Assembly (NCBI RefSeq): GCF_003347515.1
Contig: NZ_QEII01000236.1
Coordinates: 124,001-188,000 of the forward strand
Length of the DNA stretch: 64,000 bases
DNA from: Rhodoferax ferrireducens
GTDB taxonomy: Bacteria > Pseudomonadota > Gammaproteobacteria > Burkholderiales > Burkholderiaceae_C
Direction of reading: 5' to 3'
The translations under genes and the position numbers were made by a program. Positions 40,475 through 49,270 of the stretch are shown here, one piece after another; positions within the stretch are counted from its first letter, which is position 1; each line of letters opens with the position of its first letter. A model generated the notes under the pieces. That model worked only from the letters and a program-made list of their open reading frames with translations, had not been told where the DNA came from and did no database searches.

Positions 40475-41205
40475 ATATCGTTCGCGTGGCCACCTACAAC
40501 ATCCACAAGGGCGTGCAAGGCATCGGGCCACAGCGCCGGCTGGAAATACACAATCTGGGTCACGCGGTCGAGCAGCTCGATGCGGACGTCGTGTGTCTGC
40601 AGGAGGTGCGCAAGCTCAATCGCAACGAGGAGCGCCACTTCACACGCTGGCCGGAGTTGTCGCAGGCCGATTTTTTGGCCCCCGAAGGCTACGAAGCGGT
40701 GTACCAGACCAACGCTATCACCCGGCATGGCGAGCACGGCAATGCCGTCTTGTCGCGCTGGCCCGTGGTGGCGCACCAGCACGAAGACATCTCGGATCAC
40801 CGCTTTGAGCAGCGTGGTCTCCTGCACGTGGAGGTGATGGTGCATGGGCAGGCCGTGCACGTGGTCGTGGTTCACCTGGGGCTGATCCGGTCCAGCCGTG
40901 CCCGCCAGGTGGCGCAGTTGCAGCGCTTTATCGAACGTGAAGTCCCGCTGACGGCGCCGCTACTGGTGGCTGGCGACTTCAATGACTGGGGCGCCCTCGT
41001 ACAGCGTGCGCTGTATGCGACGAACTTAAGAGCATTCAAGGGGGAAAACAACCCCACGTTCCCCGCCCGGATGCCCTTGGTGCAGCTGGACTATGTGTAT
41101 GCCCGAGGCCTGACCCCACTGAGTGTTCATGTGCCCCGAGGGCGCATCTGGTGGCGCATGTCTGACCATCTGCCATTGATCGCCGAGTTCGGCCTGCCGG
41201 TTTAG
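40471..41205 (+). CDS. Endonuclease/exonuclease/phosphatase (EEP) family hydrolase
   Basis: 244 residues from the ATG at 40471, which overlaps the nudB stop. The metal-dependent fold is marked by VATYNIHKGVQG at the start, VVCLQEVRKL, the central AGDFNDWG, and the C-terminal SDHLPLIAEF with its general base pair. It is cytoplasmic by sequence. Related proteins precede a cardiolipin synthase gene (clsB) in many Gram-negative bacteria, including ybhP-ybhO in E. coli, so a link to phospholipid metabolism is plausible. The substrate is unknown. Confidence 0.9.
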   Translation: MNIVRVATYNIHKGVQGIGPQRRLEIHNLGHAVEQLDADVVCLQEVRKLNRNEERHFTRWPELSQADFLAPEGYEAVYQTNAITRHGEHGNAVLSRWPVVAHQHEDISDHRFEQRGLLHVEVMVHGQAVHVVVVHLGLIRSSRARQVAQLQRFIEREVPLTAPLLVAGDFNDWGALVQRALYATNLRAFKGENNPTFPARMPLVQLDYVYARGLTPLSVHVPRGRIWWRMSDHLPLIAEFGLPV

Positions 41206-41217
41206 CCACGCCCATCC

Positions 41218-42453
41218 ATGTCACAGACCCGATCCGGTCATCAGGTCCAGTTGCTGCAGGGCGGGCAGGCGTTTTTCCAGGCGCTAAACAATGCCATTGA
41301 CAGCAGCGTGCATGAAATCCGGATCGAGACCTATATCTTCAATGTGGAAGCGTCCGGGGTACAGGTGGCTGTGGCGCTGGAGCGAGCGGCACAACGCGGC
41401 GTGGCGGTGTATTTGGTGATGGACGGCGTGGGCACGCCCCGCATTCCAGCGGAGTGGAAAAACCGCTTCAATAAAGCGGGCGTTGAGTGGCGTATTTTTT
41501 CGCCGCTGGGGCGACTGGGGGTTTTTATTCCCAGCCGTTGGCGCCGTTTGCACCGAAAGCTGTGTGTGGTCGATGGCACAGTGGCCTTTTGCGGCGGCAT
41601 CAACGTATTGGACGATTATTTTGACCCCAACCACGGTGCTCTAGATGCCCCCCGCTTTGACTTCGCCGTGCGTGTGACAGGCCCGCTGGTGCAGGCGGTG
41701 CATGAGGCCACGGCACAATTCTGGTGGCGTTTGCAGGCGGCCCGGACCGTGCGGCAGAGTCATTTCAAGGCCGCCTGGCAGGCACTGCAAGAGGCGGTCG
41801 CGCTGTCTTTGCAGGCCCGTTCCGGCACTGAATCTGACGGGAGTGCCGGAACGCTGCAGCACGATGCGTTGGTGCATGACACCCATGCTGAACTGGTGTT
41901 GCGCGACAACGTGCGCAACCGCTCCCGGATCGAACGCAGCTACCGAAAAGCCATTGGCACCGCAGTTGATGAGATCATCATTGCCAATGCCTATTTTGTT
42001 CCCGGCCGCAAACTGCGCAAGGGCCTGATTCTCGCTGCGTTGCGCGGGGTGCGGGTGCGCTTGTTGCTGCAGGGGCGCTATGAGTATTTCATGCAATACC
42101 ACGCGGCCCGACCCGTGTACGGCGCGCTCCTGGCAGCAGGCGTGGAAATTCACGAGTACTCCGTCAGCTTTCTCCACGCCAAGGTCGCGGTGATCGACGG
42201 CCATTGGGCCACAGTGGGTTCTTCCAATTTAGATCCTTTGAGTCTGCTGCTGGCACGTGAGGCCAACGTGGTGGTGGAGGATGTGGCTTTCGCGCAGGAT
42301 TTGCGTGCGCGGCTGGTGCACGCCATGGCGCATGGCGGTGTTCGTGTGGACCCGGCGGCGTACGCCAACCGACCGTGGCGCCAGCGCTTTCTGGACCGCG
42401 TCGCCTTGGGTGTGATGCGCGTCCTGCTGTTTCTGCATGGAAAGCGCTATTAA
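41218..42453 (+). CDS. clsB: Cardiolipin synthase B (phospholipase D superfamily)
   Basis: 411 residues with two HKD motifs. HRKLCVVDGTVAFCGGINV lies near 113 and HAKVAVIDGHWATVGSSNLD near 321. The ClsB layout has no N-terminal membrane segments. It condenses phosphatidylglycerol (or PG with another phospholipid) into cardiolipin at the inner membrane. It follows the EEP hydrolase, as in ybhP-clsB. Its last codon and stop lie at the edge of dispersed repeat copy G, which may have set the present C-terminus. Confidence 0.93.
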   Translation: MSQTRSGHQVQLLQGGQAFFQALNNAIDSSVHEIRIETYIFNVEASGVQVAVALERAAQRGVAVYLVMDGVGTPRIPAEWKNRFNKAGVEWRIFSPLGRLGVFIPSRWRRLHRKLCVVDGTVAFCGGINVLDDYFDPNHGALDAPRFDFAVRVTGPLVQAVHEATAQFWWRLQAARTVRQSHFKAAWQALQEAVALSLQARSGTESDGSAGTLQHDALVHDTHAELVLRDNVRNRSRIERSYRKAIGTAVDEIIIANAYFVPGRKLRKGLILAALRGVRVRLLLQGRYEYFMQYHAARPVYGALLAAGVEIHEYSVSFLHAKVAVIDGHWATVGSSNLDPLSLLLAREANVVVEDVAFAQDLRARLVHAMAHGGVRVDPAAYANRPWRQRFLDRVALGVMRVLLFLHGKRY

Positions 42454-42502
42454 ATTTATAGCTGACGACGCTCATTTGGCGAGGGTCACAGGCCAAAAAC
42501 CC
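42446..42502 (+). repeat. Dispersed ~55-nt repeat, copy G
   Basis: Forward copy (GCTATTAAATTTATAGCTGA, CGACGCTCATTTGGCG, AGGGTCACAGGCCAAAAA). The TAA stop of clsB is inside its first bases. Confidence 0.72.
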
Positions 42503-42531
42503 TTTAACTGAAACGCTGGTACCATTCTTTC

Positions 42532-43257
42532 ATGTTAATGAAAAGTCAAAGCACCATGATCTCAAGCGATGCCGATGAGGGCACTCCCGTCTCCGTCAAA
42601 ATCCGGGAACGTCTGATGGCGGCGCGCAAACGCTTCAATGCCAACGACAACATTGCCGACTTCATCGAGCCCGGTGAACTCGAGAAGTTGCTCGACGAGG
42701 TCGAAGACAAGATGAAAGGCGTGCTGAGCAGCCTGGTCATTGACACCGATCGCGATCACAACACCGACAAGACCGCCCGCCGCGTGGCCAAGATGTACCT
42801 CAATGAGGTGTTTCGCGGCCGCTACGTCAGCGCCCCACCCATCACCGAGTTTCCCAACGCCGAGCACCTCAATGAGCTGATGATCGTCGGTCCTATCACG
42901 GTGCGTAGCGCCTGCAGCCACCACCTCTGTCCAGTGATCGGCCAGATCTGGATTGGCGTGCTGCCCAATGAACACACGAACGTGATTGGCTTGTCCAAGT
43001 ACGCGCGGCTGGCGGAGTGGGTCATGGGCCGGCCGCAAATTCAGGAGGAAGCAGTGGTTCAGCTGGCAGACCTGATTCAGGAAAAAACCCAGCCGGACGG
43101 CTTGGCCATTGTGATGGAAGCGACCCATTTCTGCATGGGCTGGCGCGGCGTCAAGGACATGGACAGCAAGATGATCAATTCGGTCATGCGGGGCAGCTTT
43201 CTCAAAGACCCCAATTTGCGCCGTGAATTTCTCTCACTGATACCCAAGAAAGGCTGA
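42532..43257 (+). CDS. folE: GTP cyclohydrolase I
   Basis: 241 residues. It converts GTP to 7,8-dihydroneopterin triphosphate, the first step of folate synthesis. The catalytic zinc site is visible as VRSACSHHLCPVIGQIWIGV with a third ligand in THFCMGWRGV. KTARRVAKMYLNEVFRG and GLSKYARLAEWV are the other landmarks. It diverges from E. coli FolE near the QIQEEAVVQLADLI region and belongs to a proteobacterial side branch. Several ATG codons at the start leave the exact N-terminus open. The BLUF gene begins 2 nt after the stop. Confidence 0.93.
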   Translation: MLMKSQSTMISSDADEGTPVSVKIRERLMAARKRFNANDNIADFIEPGELEKLLDEVEDKMKGVLSSLVIDTDRDHNTDKTARRVAKMYLNEVFRGRYVSAPPITEFPNAEHLNELMIVGPITVRSACSHHLCPVIGQIWIGVLPNEHTNVIGLSKYARLAEWVMGRPQIQEEAVVQLADLIQEKTQPDGLAIVMEATHFCMGWRGVKDMDSKMINSVMRGSFLKDPNLRREFLSLIPKKG

Positions 43258-43259
43258 TC

Positions 43260-43682
43260 ATGTTGGTACGTTTGCTTTACGCCAGCCGTGCAGTCGACAC
43301 CAGTCCCAATGCCATCGAGGCGATTCTGACCCAGTCGCGCCTGCACAATCCGGAGTGTGGCATCACCGGCATTCTTTGTTATGGCGGTGGCATTTTTCTT
43401 CAAGCCATCGAAGGCGGGCGCATGGCCGTGAGCGAGCTGTATGGCCACATCCAGAGAGATCCTCGCCACAAGGACGTGGTGCTGCTGCATTACGAAGAAA
43501 TTTCCGAACGTCATTTCGGCGGCTGGACCATGGGACAAGTCAACATGTCCAAGATCAACGCTTCCATTTTGCTCAAGTACGCCGAAAAACCGGAGCTTGA
43601 TCCCTATTCGGTGTCGGGCAGCGTGTCCCTCGCGCTGCTGGAAGAGTTGATGGCGACCGCCAGCATCATTGGCCGCGCCTGA
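43260..43682 (+). CDS. BLUF-domain blue-light sensor (single domain)
   Basis: 140 residues, a stand-alone BLUF flavoprotein that senses blue light through FAD. The photocycle residues line up: Tyr7 in LLYASR, Asn30 in LHNPECGITG, Gln48 in GIFLQAIEGG, and Trp89/Met91 in GGWTMGQ. No effector domain follows, only about 45 residues of C-terminal helix, so it must signal by protein contact. It is 2 nt downstream of folE and runs into the DUF429 gene, so it is cotranscribed with pterin synthesis. Its partner is unknown. Confidence 0.93.
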   Translation: MLVRLLYASRAVDTSPNAIEAILTQSRLHNPECGITGILCYGGGIFLQAIEGGRMAVSELYGHIQRDPRHKDVVLLHYEEISERHFGGWTMGQVNMSKINASILLKYAEKPELDPYSVSGSVSLALLEELMATASIIGRA

Positions 43683-44586
43683 GAATTTGTCAGCTTCCGC
43701 GTTGCTGAACGAGCCGTGCCGGGGTGAGTCCGGGGTGGGGCCGGTGCTCGTGGGCTGTGACTTTTCAAGTCGTCCTTCCCGCAAAAAACCGATTGTTATA
43801 GCCCTCGGGTCCTTGACTGCCGGGCGGGTTCAGCTATCAAAACTAGAGCAACTGGAGTCGCTGGAGGCCTTTGCACAGTGGTTGCAGCAACCGCTTTGCT
43901 GGGTGGGTGGCTTTGATTTGCCGTTCGGGTTGCCGCGCGAATTGGTGGAAACATTGGGTTGGCCCACACATTGGGAAGCTTGTATCCGGCATTACGCCAC
44001 GCTGAGCCGGGCGCAAATTCGCAGTACCTTTGCCGCTTTTTGCAATTTGCGGCCCGTGGGCGGCAAATTCGCACACAGGTCAACAGACTTGCCCGCGGGG
44101 TCCAGTCCCTCCATGAAATGGGTCAACCCGCCGGTGGCCTACATGCTGCACGCTGGCGTACCCCTGTTACTTCAGGCGGGGGTGCATTTGGTCGGCCTGC
44201 ATGCCGGCGATCCGCTCGATGTAGACAGGGAGGGCCAAGCGTGTCGGGTCGCCTTGGAAGCCTATCCGGGTTTGCTGGCGCGCGAAGTGCTGGAGAAGCG
44301 AAGCTACAAGAGTGACGACAAAGCGCGCCAGACACCAGAGCGCCTGATTGCCCGCAAAGACCTGATCACGGCGCTGGAGCATGGTCAGACCCGCCTGGGT
44401 TTGCGGCTCAAGCTGACCCATGCGCAGCGCGACGTATTGGTGGATGACGCCAGCGGTGACTCGCTGGATGCCGTGCTGTGTCTGATGCAGGCGGCCTGGG
44501 CGCAATCCCGGCAACGCGAAGGTGATGCGCGTTATGGTTTGCCCGACAACATGGATCCGCTGGAGGGCTGGATTGTCACGGCTTGA
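43669..44586 (+). CDS. DUF429 family protein
   Basis: Up to 305 residues. The DUF429 fold is recognised from VGCDFSSRPSRKKPIVIALG, WVGGFDLPFGLP, EAYPGLLAREVLEKRSYKSD and the acidic helix DDASGDSLDAVLCLMQAA. The architecture resembles RNase H-like nucleases, but no activity is established for this branch. The longest frame starts with TTG at 43669, overlapping the BLUF gene by 14 nt. GTG codons near 43735 are alternatives closer to the conserved VGCDF. A reverse copy of the dispersed repeat is embedded near codons 39-60. Confidence 0.78.
   Translation: MAAPENLSASALLNEPCRGESGVGPVLVGCDFSSRPSRKKPIVIALGSLTAGRVQLSKLEQLESLEAFAQWLQQPLCWVGGFDLPFGLPRELVETLGWPTHWEACIRHYATLSRAQIRSTFAAFCNLRPVGGKFAHRSTDLPAGSSPSMKWVNPPVAYMLHAGVPLLLQAGVHLVGLHAGDPLDVDREGQACRVALEAYPGLLAREVLEKRSYKSDDKARQTPERLIARKDLITALEHGQTRLGLRLKLTHAQRDVLVDDASGDSLDAVLCLMQAAWAQSRQREGDARYGLPDNMDPLEGWIVTA
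43783..43848 (-). repeat. Dispersed ~55-nt repeat, copy H (inside a coding sequence)
   Basis: Reverse copy with a diverged middle: ATTGTTATAGCCCTCGGGTC, then GGGTTCAGCTATCAAAAC. It is read in frame within the DUF429 gene. Confidence 0.55.
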
Positions 44587-44607
44587 TGATTTCAACGCGG
44601 CAAACGT

Positions 44608-45444
44608 TTATGCCGGGCGCCTGATGAGGGTGTCTTCCAGCTTGACGGCCAACTGGGAAATCGCCATGGCGGCTGGGCATCCGGGTGTGGACAGCATCAG
44701 CAATTGGCGACGCATGATCGCCTGACGTACCGAGGGGTCGGAGGGGATGTCACCCAGATGGATCAAGCGGATCGGGCGCCCCGGTTCAGTGACCACAAAG
44801 CGGTCCAGCACTTGCTGTAATTGCGTCGTGATGGCCCGGCCATCCCCCAGACGTGCCGTCTGGTTGACCACCATGCGAATATTTTGCCGCTTTTGCTGGC
44901 CGACCAGCACCTTGATGGTGGCATAGGCATCTGTCAGTGAGGTGGGTTCGGGGGTGGCCACCACCAGAACCTCCGAAGCCAGCGACACCGCGAAAAGGAC
45001 CACATCAGAGATGCCGGCACCGGTATCCAGCAATACGATGTCGTAATGCGGCACCAGCCCACTCATGATGCGCAGAAAATCGTCGCGAACTTCGGGGGTC
45101 AGGCGCGAGTACTCAACCATGCCGGAGCCGGCCAGCAAAACGGAGAAACCGCCCGGAGCCCGGACAATGGCTTCTTCGAGTTTCGCTTTTCCGGTGAATA
45201 CATCGTGCAGAGTCACTTTGGGATAAAGGTTCAGCACCACATCCAGGTTGGCCAGCCCCAGATCAGCGTCCAGTACCAGAACCCGGTGGCCGCGTTTGGC
45301 CAGTGCTGCTGCCAGATTGGCCGAGACAAAGGTCTTGCCGACGCCGCCTTTGCCGCTGGTGACGGCCAGCACTTTGCCCAGCGGTTTAAGGGGTACTGCG
45401 ACGGGTGCCACATTGTCGAGTGGAGGGTTCAGGACATCGCTCAT
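44608..45444 (-). CDS. MinD/ParA-type ATPase, FleN/FlhG-like
   Basis: 278 residues. The deviant Walker A SGKGGVGKTFVSANLA, the DADLGLANLDVVLNL switch I region and the LLDTGAGISDVV switch II region mark a MinD/FleN-type ATPase. The closest pattern is FleN/FlhG, which limits flagellar number. No flhF or other flagellar gene is in the window, so I leave the symbol empty. The start codon is 2 nt downstream of the GGDEF gene's stop, so the two form an operon. Confidence 0.85.
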   Translation of the reverse strand: MSDVLNPPLDNVAPVAVPLKPLGKVLAVTSGKGGVGKTFVSANLAAALAKRGHRVLVLDADLGLANLDVVLNLYPKVTLHDVFTGKAKLEEAIVRAPGGFSVLLAGSGMVEYSRLTPEVRDDFLRIMSGLVPHYDIVLLDTGAGISDVVLFAVSLASEVLVVATPEPTSLTDAYATIKVLVGQQKRQNIRMVVNQTARLGDGRAITTQLQQVLDRFVVTEPGRPIRLIHLGDIPSDPSVRQAIMRRQLLMLSTPGCPAAMAISQLAVKLEDTLIRRPA

Positions 45445-45446
45445 TT

Positions 45447-46319
45447 TCAGTTCACTTTATTCATTGCGCTGTCTGCTGCACCGACGGACGCGTCACTGGA
45501 CGCACTTTCAAGCCAGGCCGGGTCACCTATTGACAGGTGGCCGAACAACATGCTTTTTTCTTCCGCACTCACGGCGATCTCCCGTTGCGGCTCGATACAA
45601 ACGCGGTTGCGACCCTCGGTCTTGGCGCGATAGAGCTGGATGTCGGCCCGATCGCTCCACAAGGCTGTCGTTGAGCGGACCCACTCAGGCGCATAGGCCC
45701 CCCCAATACTGAGCGTCACCTGGATGCTGACCAGGGGGGGCACGGAAATGGAGAGGCTCCCCACAGCTTCGCGGATTCGTTCTGCCACGATTTTCCCAAA
45801 CGAGGGCGGACAGTTGGGCAGAATCGCGGCGAACTCTTCGCCACCGTAGCGGGCCACCGTGTCCATCGGTCGCATGCAGCTTGCCAGGCAGTTGGCAATG
45901 GCCTGCAGCACCCGGTCGCCCGCCAAATGGCCATAGTTGTCATTGACCTTCTTGAAATGGTCAATGTCCATCATCAACAGCAGCGCAGAATCACCGGAAC
46001 GGGCCACCGCATCAATTTCGCGGGCCAGCACATTGCGGAAATGGCGTCGATTTGCCAAGCCTGTCAGGGGGTCTTTCAGCGAAAGTTCACACAGATTGTC
46101 TATGACACTTTGCATATAGACCGTCAGGGACTCTTCCGGTTCGGGCAGGTGACATGTAGGATCATGCTCCAGCAGCGCACGTGCGTCGTCCAAGCGCAAA
46201 TCACGCATATCGATCATGGAAGATACAGCCTTGGTAATCACGGGATAACTGGAGGTTTGACGAATTGAGTCTAACAGGAACGTTTTTCGACTTCGATGGA
46301 GTTCCATGGTTATTTCCAC
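45447..46319 (-). CDS. Diguanylate cyclase (GGDEF domain)
   Basis: 290 residues. The N-terminal ~110 residues are helical, without a recognisable sensor domain or membrane segment. The GGDEF domain starts at DPLTGLANRRHF, with metal-binding D in LLMMDIDHFKKVND. The active site is RYGGEEFAAIL near 157-167. RPMD five residues ahead of GGEEF is an intact allosteric I-site, so the enzyme should be active and product-inhibited by c-di-GMP. It is cotranscribed with the FleN-like ATPase. Confidence 0.93.
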   Translation of the reverse strand: MEITMELHRSRKTFLLDSIRQTSSYPVITKAVSSMIDMRDLRLDDARALLEHDPTCHLPEPEESLTVYMQSVIDNLCELSLKDPLTGLANRRHFRNVLAREIDAVARSGDSALLLMMDIDHFKKVNDNYGHLAGDRVLQAIANCLASCMRPMDTVARYGGEEFAAILPNCPPSFGKIVAERIREAVGSLSISVPPLVSIQVTLSIGGAYAPEWVRSTTALWSDRADIQLYRAKTEGRNRVCIEPQREIAVSAEEKSMLFGHLSIGDPAWLESASSDASVGAADSAMNKVN

Positions 46320-46419
46320 GCATTAATCACGTTATGAAGTGGTTTTGGGTGCACTTCAGTTTCCGTGTGAGGGTGGCCTCCAGCGCGTCGCCCGGTGCAC
46401 CGGTCATCGGGACGGCGCC

Positions 46420-46944
46420 ATGGTGCGTTGTTGTCAGGTGACTTATCTGAATCCCCGTCTTTGTTCCATTTTCCTGTTGGTGCTGCTGTGGGGCGGTTCG
46501 GCGCAGGCGCGCAGCTTTCAGGGTGTGGTCACGCACATCTCCGATGGCGACACGTTGTGGGTGCGCCCGGTTTCCGGTGGGGAGCCGCGCAAGGTGCGCT
46601 TCCAGGGCATTGACGCACCGGAGATTTGTCAGGACTTCGGTCCACAGTCGCGCGATGCGCTGGCCGCGCGTCTATTGCATCAGTCTGTGTTAGTCGGGAC
46701 ACGCGCCCGTGATAGTTACGGCCGTGTATTGGGACGCGTCACCTTGGGTGGCGAGGACATCGGTGCCTGGATGGTGCTCAAGGGTTATGCCTGGTCCTAC
46801 CACTACCGCCGCAGTGCTGGGCCCTATGCATCCGAGGAAACTCGCGCTCGGCAATCTCGCCGTGGCCTGTTCGCTGTCGGTCAACCTGAGTTGCCGCGCG
46901 ATTTTCGCCAGCGACATGGAACGTGCCACGCAATGAGACGATGA
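46420..46944 (+). CDS. Exported thermonuclease-like (SNase) protein
   Basis: 174 residues from the ATG at 46420. A signal peptide runs to about residue 30 (LCSIFLLVLLWGGSAQA). The staphylococcal nuclease fold follows: VTHISDGDTLWV, VRFQGIDAPEICQ, RDSYGRVLGRVTL and GYAWSYHY, which include the expected catalytic Arg/Asp/Glu positions. It probably degrades nucleic acids or has a related role in the periplasm. The gene stands alone on the plus strand. Met1 of the longer frame has no supporting signal. Confidence 0.88.
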   Translation: MVRCCQVTYLNPRLCSIFLLVLLWGGSAQARSFQGVVTHISDGDTLWVRPVSGGEPRKVRFQGIDAPEICQDFGPQSRDALAARLLHQSVLVGTRARDSYGRVLGRVTLGGEDIGAWMVLKGYAWSYHYRRSAGPYASEETRARQSRRGLFAVGQPELPRDFRQRHGTCHAMRR

Positions 46945-46959
46945 CCCCGGAAGGCAGTG

Positions 46960-47712
46960 TTAGTGCGCGGTGCCGCAGACGACGCAACTGGCTTGGCGCC
47001 CGATGCCCACCTCGGTGAACTCCATGGCGCGGCCATCGAGCATCAGCAAACGGCCCGTTAGCGGGCGGCCAGCGCCGCAGATCAACTTGAGCGCCTCGGC
47101 TGCCTGCAGGGCGCCGATGATGCCCACGAGGGGCGCGAAAACGCCCATGGTCGCGCAGCGGGTTTCTTCAAAGGTGGTATCGGGCGGGAACACGCAGGCA
47201 TAGCAGGGCGAATCTGGGTCGCGTGGGTCGTAGACACAAACCTGGCCATCGAAGCGAATGGCGGCCCCAGACACCAGCGGTTTGCGGTGCCTCACGCACG
47301 CGGCATTGATGGCATGGCGGGTGGCGAAATTGTCGCAACAGTCCAGCACCACATCAGCCTGCGCCACCAGCTTGTCCAGCAGCGCGGCATCGGCGCGAGC
47401 AATGATGGGGGTCACCTGCACTTCGGGGTTGATGGCGCCAATGGCTGTCTGGGCTGACAAGACCTTGGGCTGGCCGACGCGGGCCATGGTGTGGGCAATT
47501 TGCCGCTGCAAATTGGTCATGTCCACCGTGTCATGGTCCACTACTGTGATACGCCCGACACCCGCAGACCCCAGATAAAGCGCGACCGGTGATCCCAAAC
47601 CACCAGCGCCCACGATCAGGGCGTGGCTGCCCAGAATTTGCGCCTGACCTTCAATCCCGATCTCATCGAGCAGGATATGGCGCGAGTAACGCAGGAGCTG
47701 GTCGTCCTTCAT
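46960..47712 (-). CDS. ThiF/MoeB/HesA-type sulfur-carrier adenylyltransferase
   Basis: 250 residues from the ATG at 47712, 10 nt after ctpA. It begins MKDDQLLRYSRHILLDEIG, then GAGGLGSPVALYLGSAGVG (ATP site) and VVDHDTVDMTNLQRQ. A zinc site is formed by CYAC and a C-terminal CVVC. An active-site cysteine candidate lies in TRCATMGVFAP. Enzymes of this type adenylate the C-terminal Gly of MoaD or ThiS for molybdopterin or thiamine synthesis. Without those partners nearby, moeB and thiF cannot be separated. Confidence 0.9.
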   Translation of the reverse strand: MKDDQLLRYSRHILLDEIGIEGQAQILGSHALIVGAGGLGSPVALYLGSAGVGRITVVDHDTVDMTNLQRQIAHTMARVGQPKVLSAQTAIGAINPEVQVTPIIARADAALLDKLVAQADVVLDCCDNFATRHAINAACVRHRKPLVSGAAIRFDGQVCVYDPRDPDSPCYACVFPPDTTFEETRCATMGVFAPLVGIIGALQAAEALKLICGAGRPLTGRLLMLDGRAMEFTEVGIGRQASCVVCGTAH

Positions 47713-47722
47713 CAGAAGACTT

Positions 47723-49195
47723 TTAGTCTTCCTTCTTTTCTTCCGGGCGTTCAACCATGGTCTTGCTGACCATGACGGTGCGACCTTTGAGCTGGTTGAT
47801 GGCCTGGATCAGCTGGAAATCCTTGTCCGACCCAAACTCAGGAATCTTGCGGTCGGCCAGCGGCTTCTTGAGTTCTTCCTCCAGCCTGACCCGGGCTTCT
47901 TCCCGGGCTTTTTCGCGGGCTGCATCTTTCTTTTCTTCTCCCTGGCCATTGTTCAGGTGTTTTTCCAGGTCCGCCTCACGGGTGCGCAGTGCGGCAAACA
48001 GATTGCCTTCTTCCGTTTCGTCCACCATGACGTCGGGCACGATACCTTTGGCTTGGATGGATTTACCGCTGGGCGTGTAGTAACGGCTGGTGGTGAGCTT
48101 CAGGCCAGCGCTTGGGCAGTTGTCCATGCGGAAGGAGGGATCAAGACAAACCGCGGTTTGCACGGAGCCCTTGCCGAAGGTCTGGTTGCCCAGCAGCTTG
48201 GCGCGATGGTGGTCCTGCAATGCACCGGCCACGATTTCGCTGGCGGAGGCGGAGCCTTCATTGACCAGCACCACCAGAGGTACGGTTTTCAGCGCCCCTT
48301 TGGTGACTTCCTGCAGGTGCTTCAGGGGATCGGAGCCACCGCGACGTTGGTAAAACGAAGGCGATGCCTTGTACGTGAACTTGCTGTCGGGCAACTGGCC
48401 ATTGGCCGACACCACGGTGACGTTCTCCGGTAAGAATGCCGCCGAAATCGCCACGGCGGCGTCCAGGTAACCACCCGGGTCGTTGCGCAGGTCCAGCACC
48501 AAGCCCTTGAGTTGCGGCTCCTGCTTGTAAATTTCTTCGACCTTGCGCGAAAAGTCTTCGACCGTGCGCTCCTGGAACTGGCTCAGGCGGACCCAGGCAT
48601 AGCCGGGTTCAACCACCTTGCTGCGCACAGACTGGGTACGAATTTCCTCGCGGGTAATCGGGACCGGGAAGGTGCGATTCTCGGCCTTGCGGAAAATGGT
48701 AAGCACCACCTTGGTATTGGGCTCGCCGCGCATGCGCTTGACGCCTTCACTCAGCGGCAGGCCCTTGACCGGGGTGTCATCGATCTTGACGATCAAATCG
48801 TTGGGTTTGATGCCAGCCCGAAAAGCGGGTGAGCCTTCGATGGGCGACACCACCTTGATCACGCCATCTTCCTGAGAGATTTCGATGCCAACGCCGACGA
48901 ACTTACCGGTTGTACCTTCGTTGAAATCCTTGAGTGCTTTTTTATCGAGGTAGACGGAATGCGGATCAAGACCCGCCACCATGCCGGCAATGGCGTCGGT
49001 GATGAGTTTTTTGTCATTGACCGGCTCAACGTAATTGCTTTTGACCATGCCAAACACGGCGGCCAGTTGCTGCAACTCCTCCAGCGGCAAGGGTGCCAGC
49101 GTGCCACGCGCTACGGTCTGGAGGGAAACAGTGGTCAAGGCGCCAGCGACAACGCCCACCGAAATCCAGCCTGCAATTTTCAATTTCTGAGCCAT
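47723..49195 (-). CDS. ctpA: Carboxy-terminal processing peptidase (S41)
   Basis: 490 residues from the ATG at 49195, with an AGAGGA ribosome-binding site. An N-terminal anchor or signal (IAGWISVGVVAGALTTVSL) directs it to the periplasm. A PDZ domain (about 90-170, GVGIEISQEDGVIKVVSPIE) precedes the S41 protease, with catalytic Ser in NEGSASASEIVAGAL and Lys in FGKGSVQT. It cleaves C-termini of envelope proteins. The C-terminal ~60 residues are charged and Lys/Glu-rich. It precedes the MoeB-like gene in one unit. Confidence 0.95.
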   Translation of the reverse strand: MAQKLKIAGWISVGVVAGALTTVSLQTVARGTLAPLPLEELQQLAAVFGMVKSNYVEPVNDKKLITDAIAGMVAGLDPHSVYLDKKALKDFNEGTTGKFVGVGIEISQEDGVIKVVSPIEGSPAFRAGIKPNDLIVKIDDTPVKGLPLSEGVKRMRGEPNTKVVLTIFRKAENRTFPVPITREEIRTQSVRSKVVEPGYAWVRLSQFQERTVEDFSRKVEEIYKQEPQLKGLVLDLRNDPGGYLDAAVAISAAFLPENVTVVSANGQLPDSKFTYKASPSFYQRRGGSDPLKHLQEVTKGALKTVPLVVLVNEGSASASEIVAGALQDHHRAKLLGNQTFGKGSVQTAVCLDPSFRMDNCPSAGLKLTTSRYYTPSGKSIQAKGIVPDVMVDETEEGNLFAALRTREADLEKHLNNGQGEEKKDAAREKAREEARVRLEEELKKPLADRKIPEFGSDKDFQLIQAINQLKGRTVMVSKTMVERPEEKKED

Positions 49196-49270
49196 AAATA
49201 GTCCTCTACCAATCCAATTGGTCAATATACACGTTTGGAGGATTTTTCGACAGGATGGTTCCCTATTTAC

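Noticed and set aside
44608-45444. Assigning the MinD-like gene as fleN/flhG with flagellar function
   Set aside because: The sequence type fits, but no flagellar genes are in the window, so function and symbol were left open.
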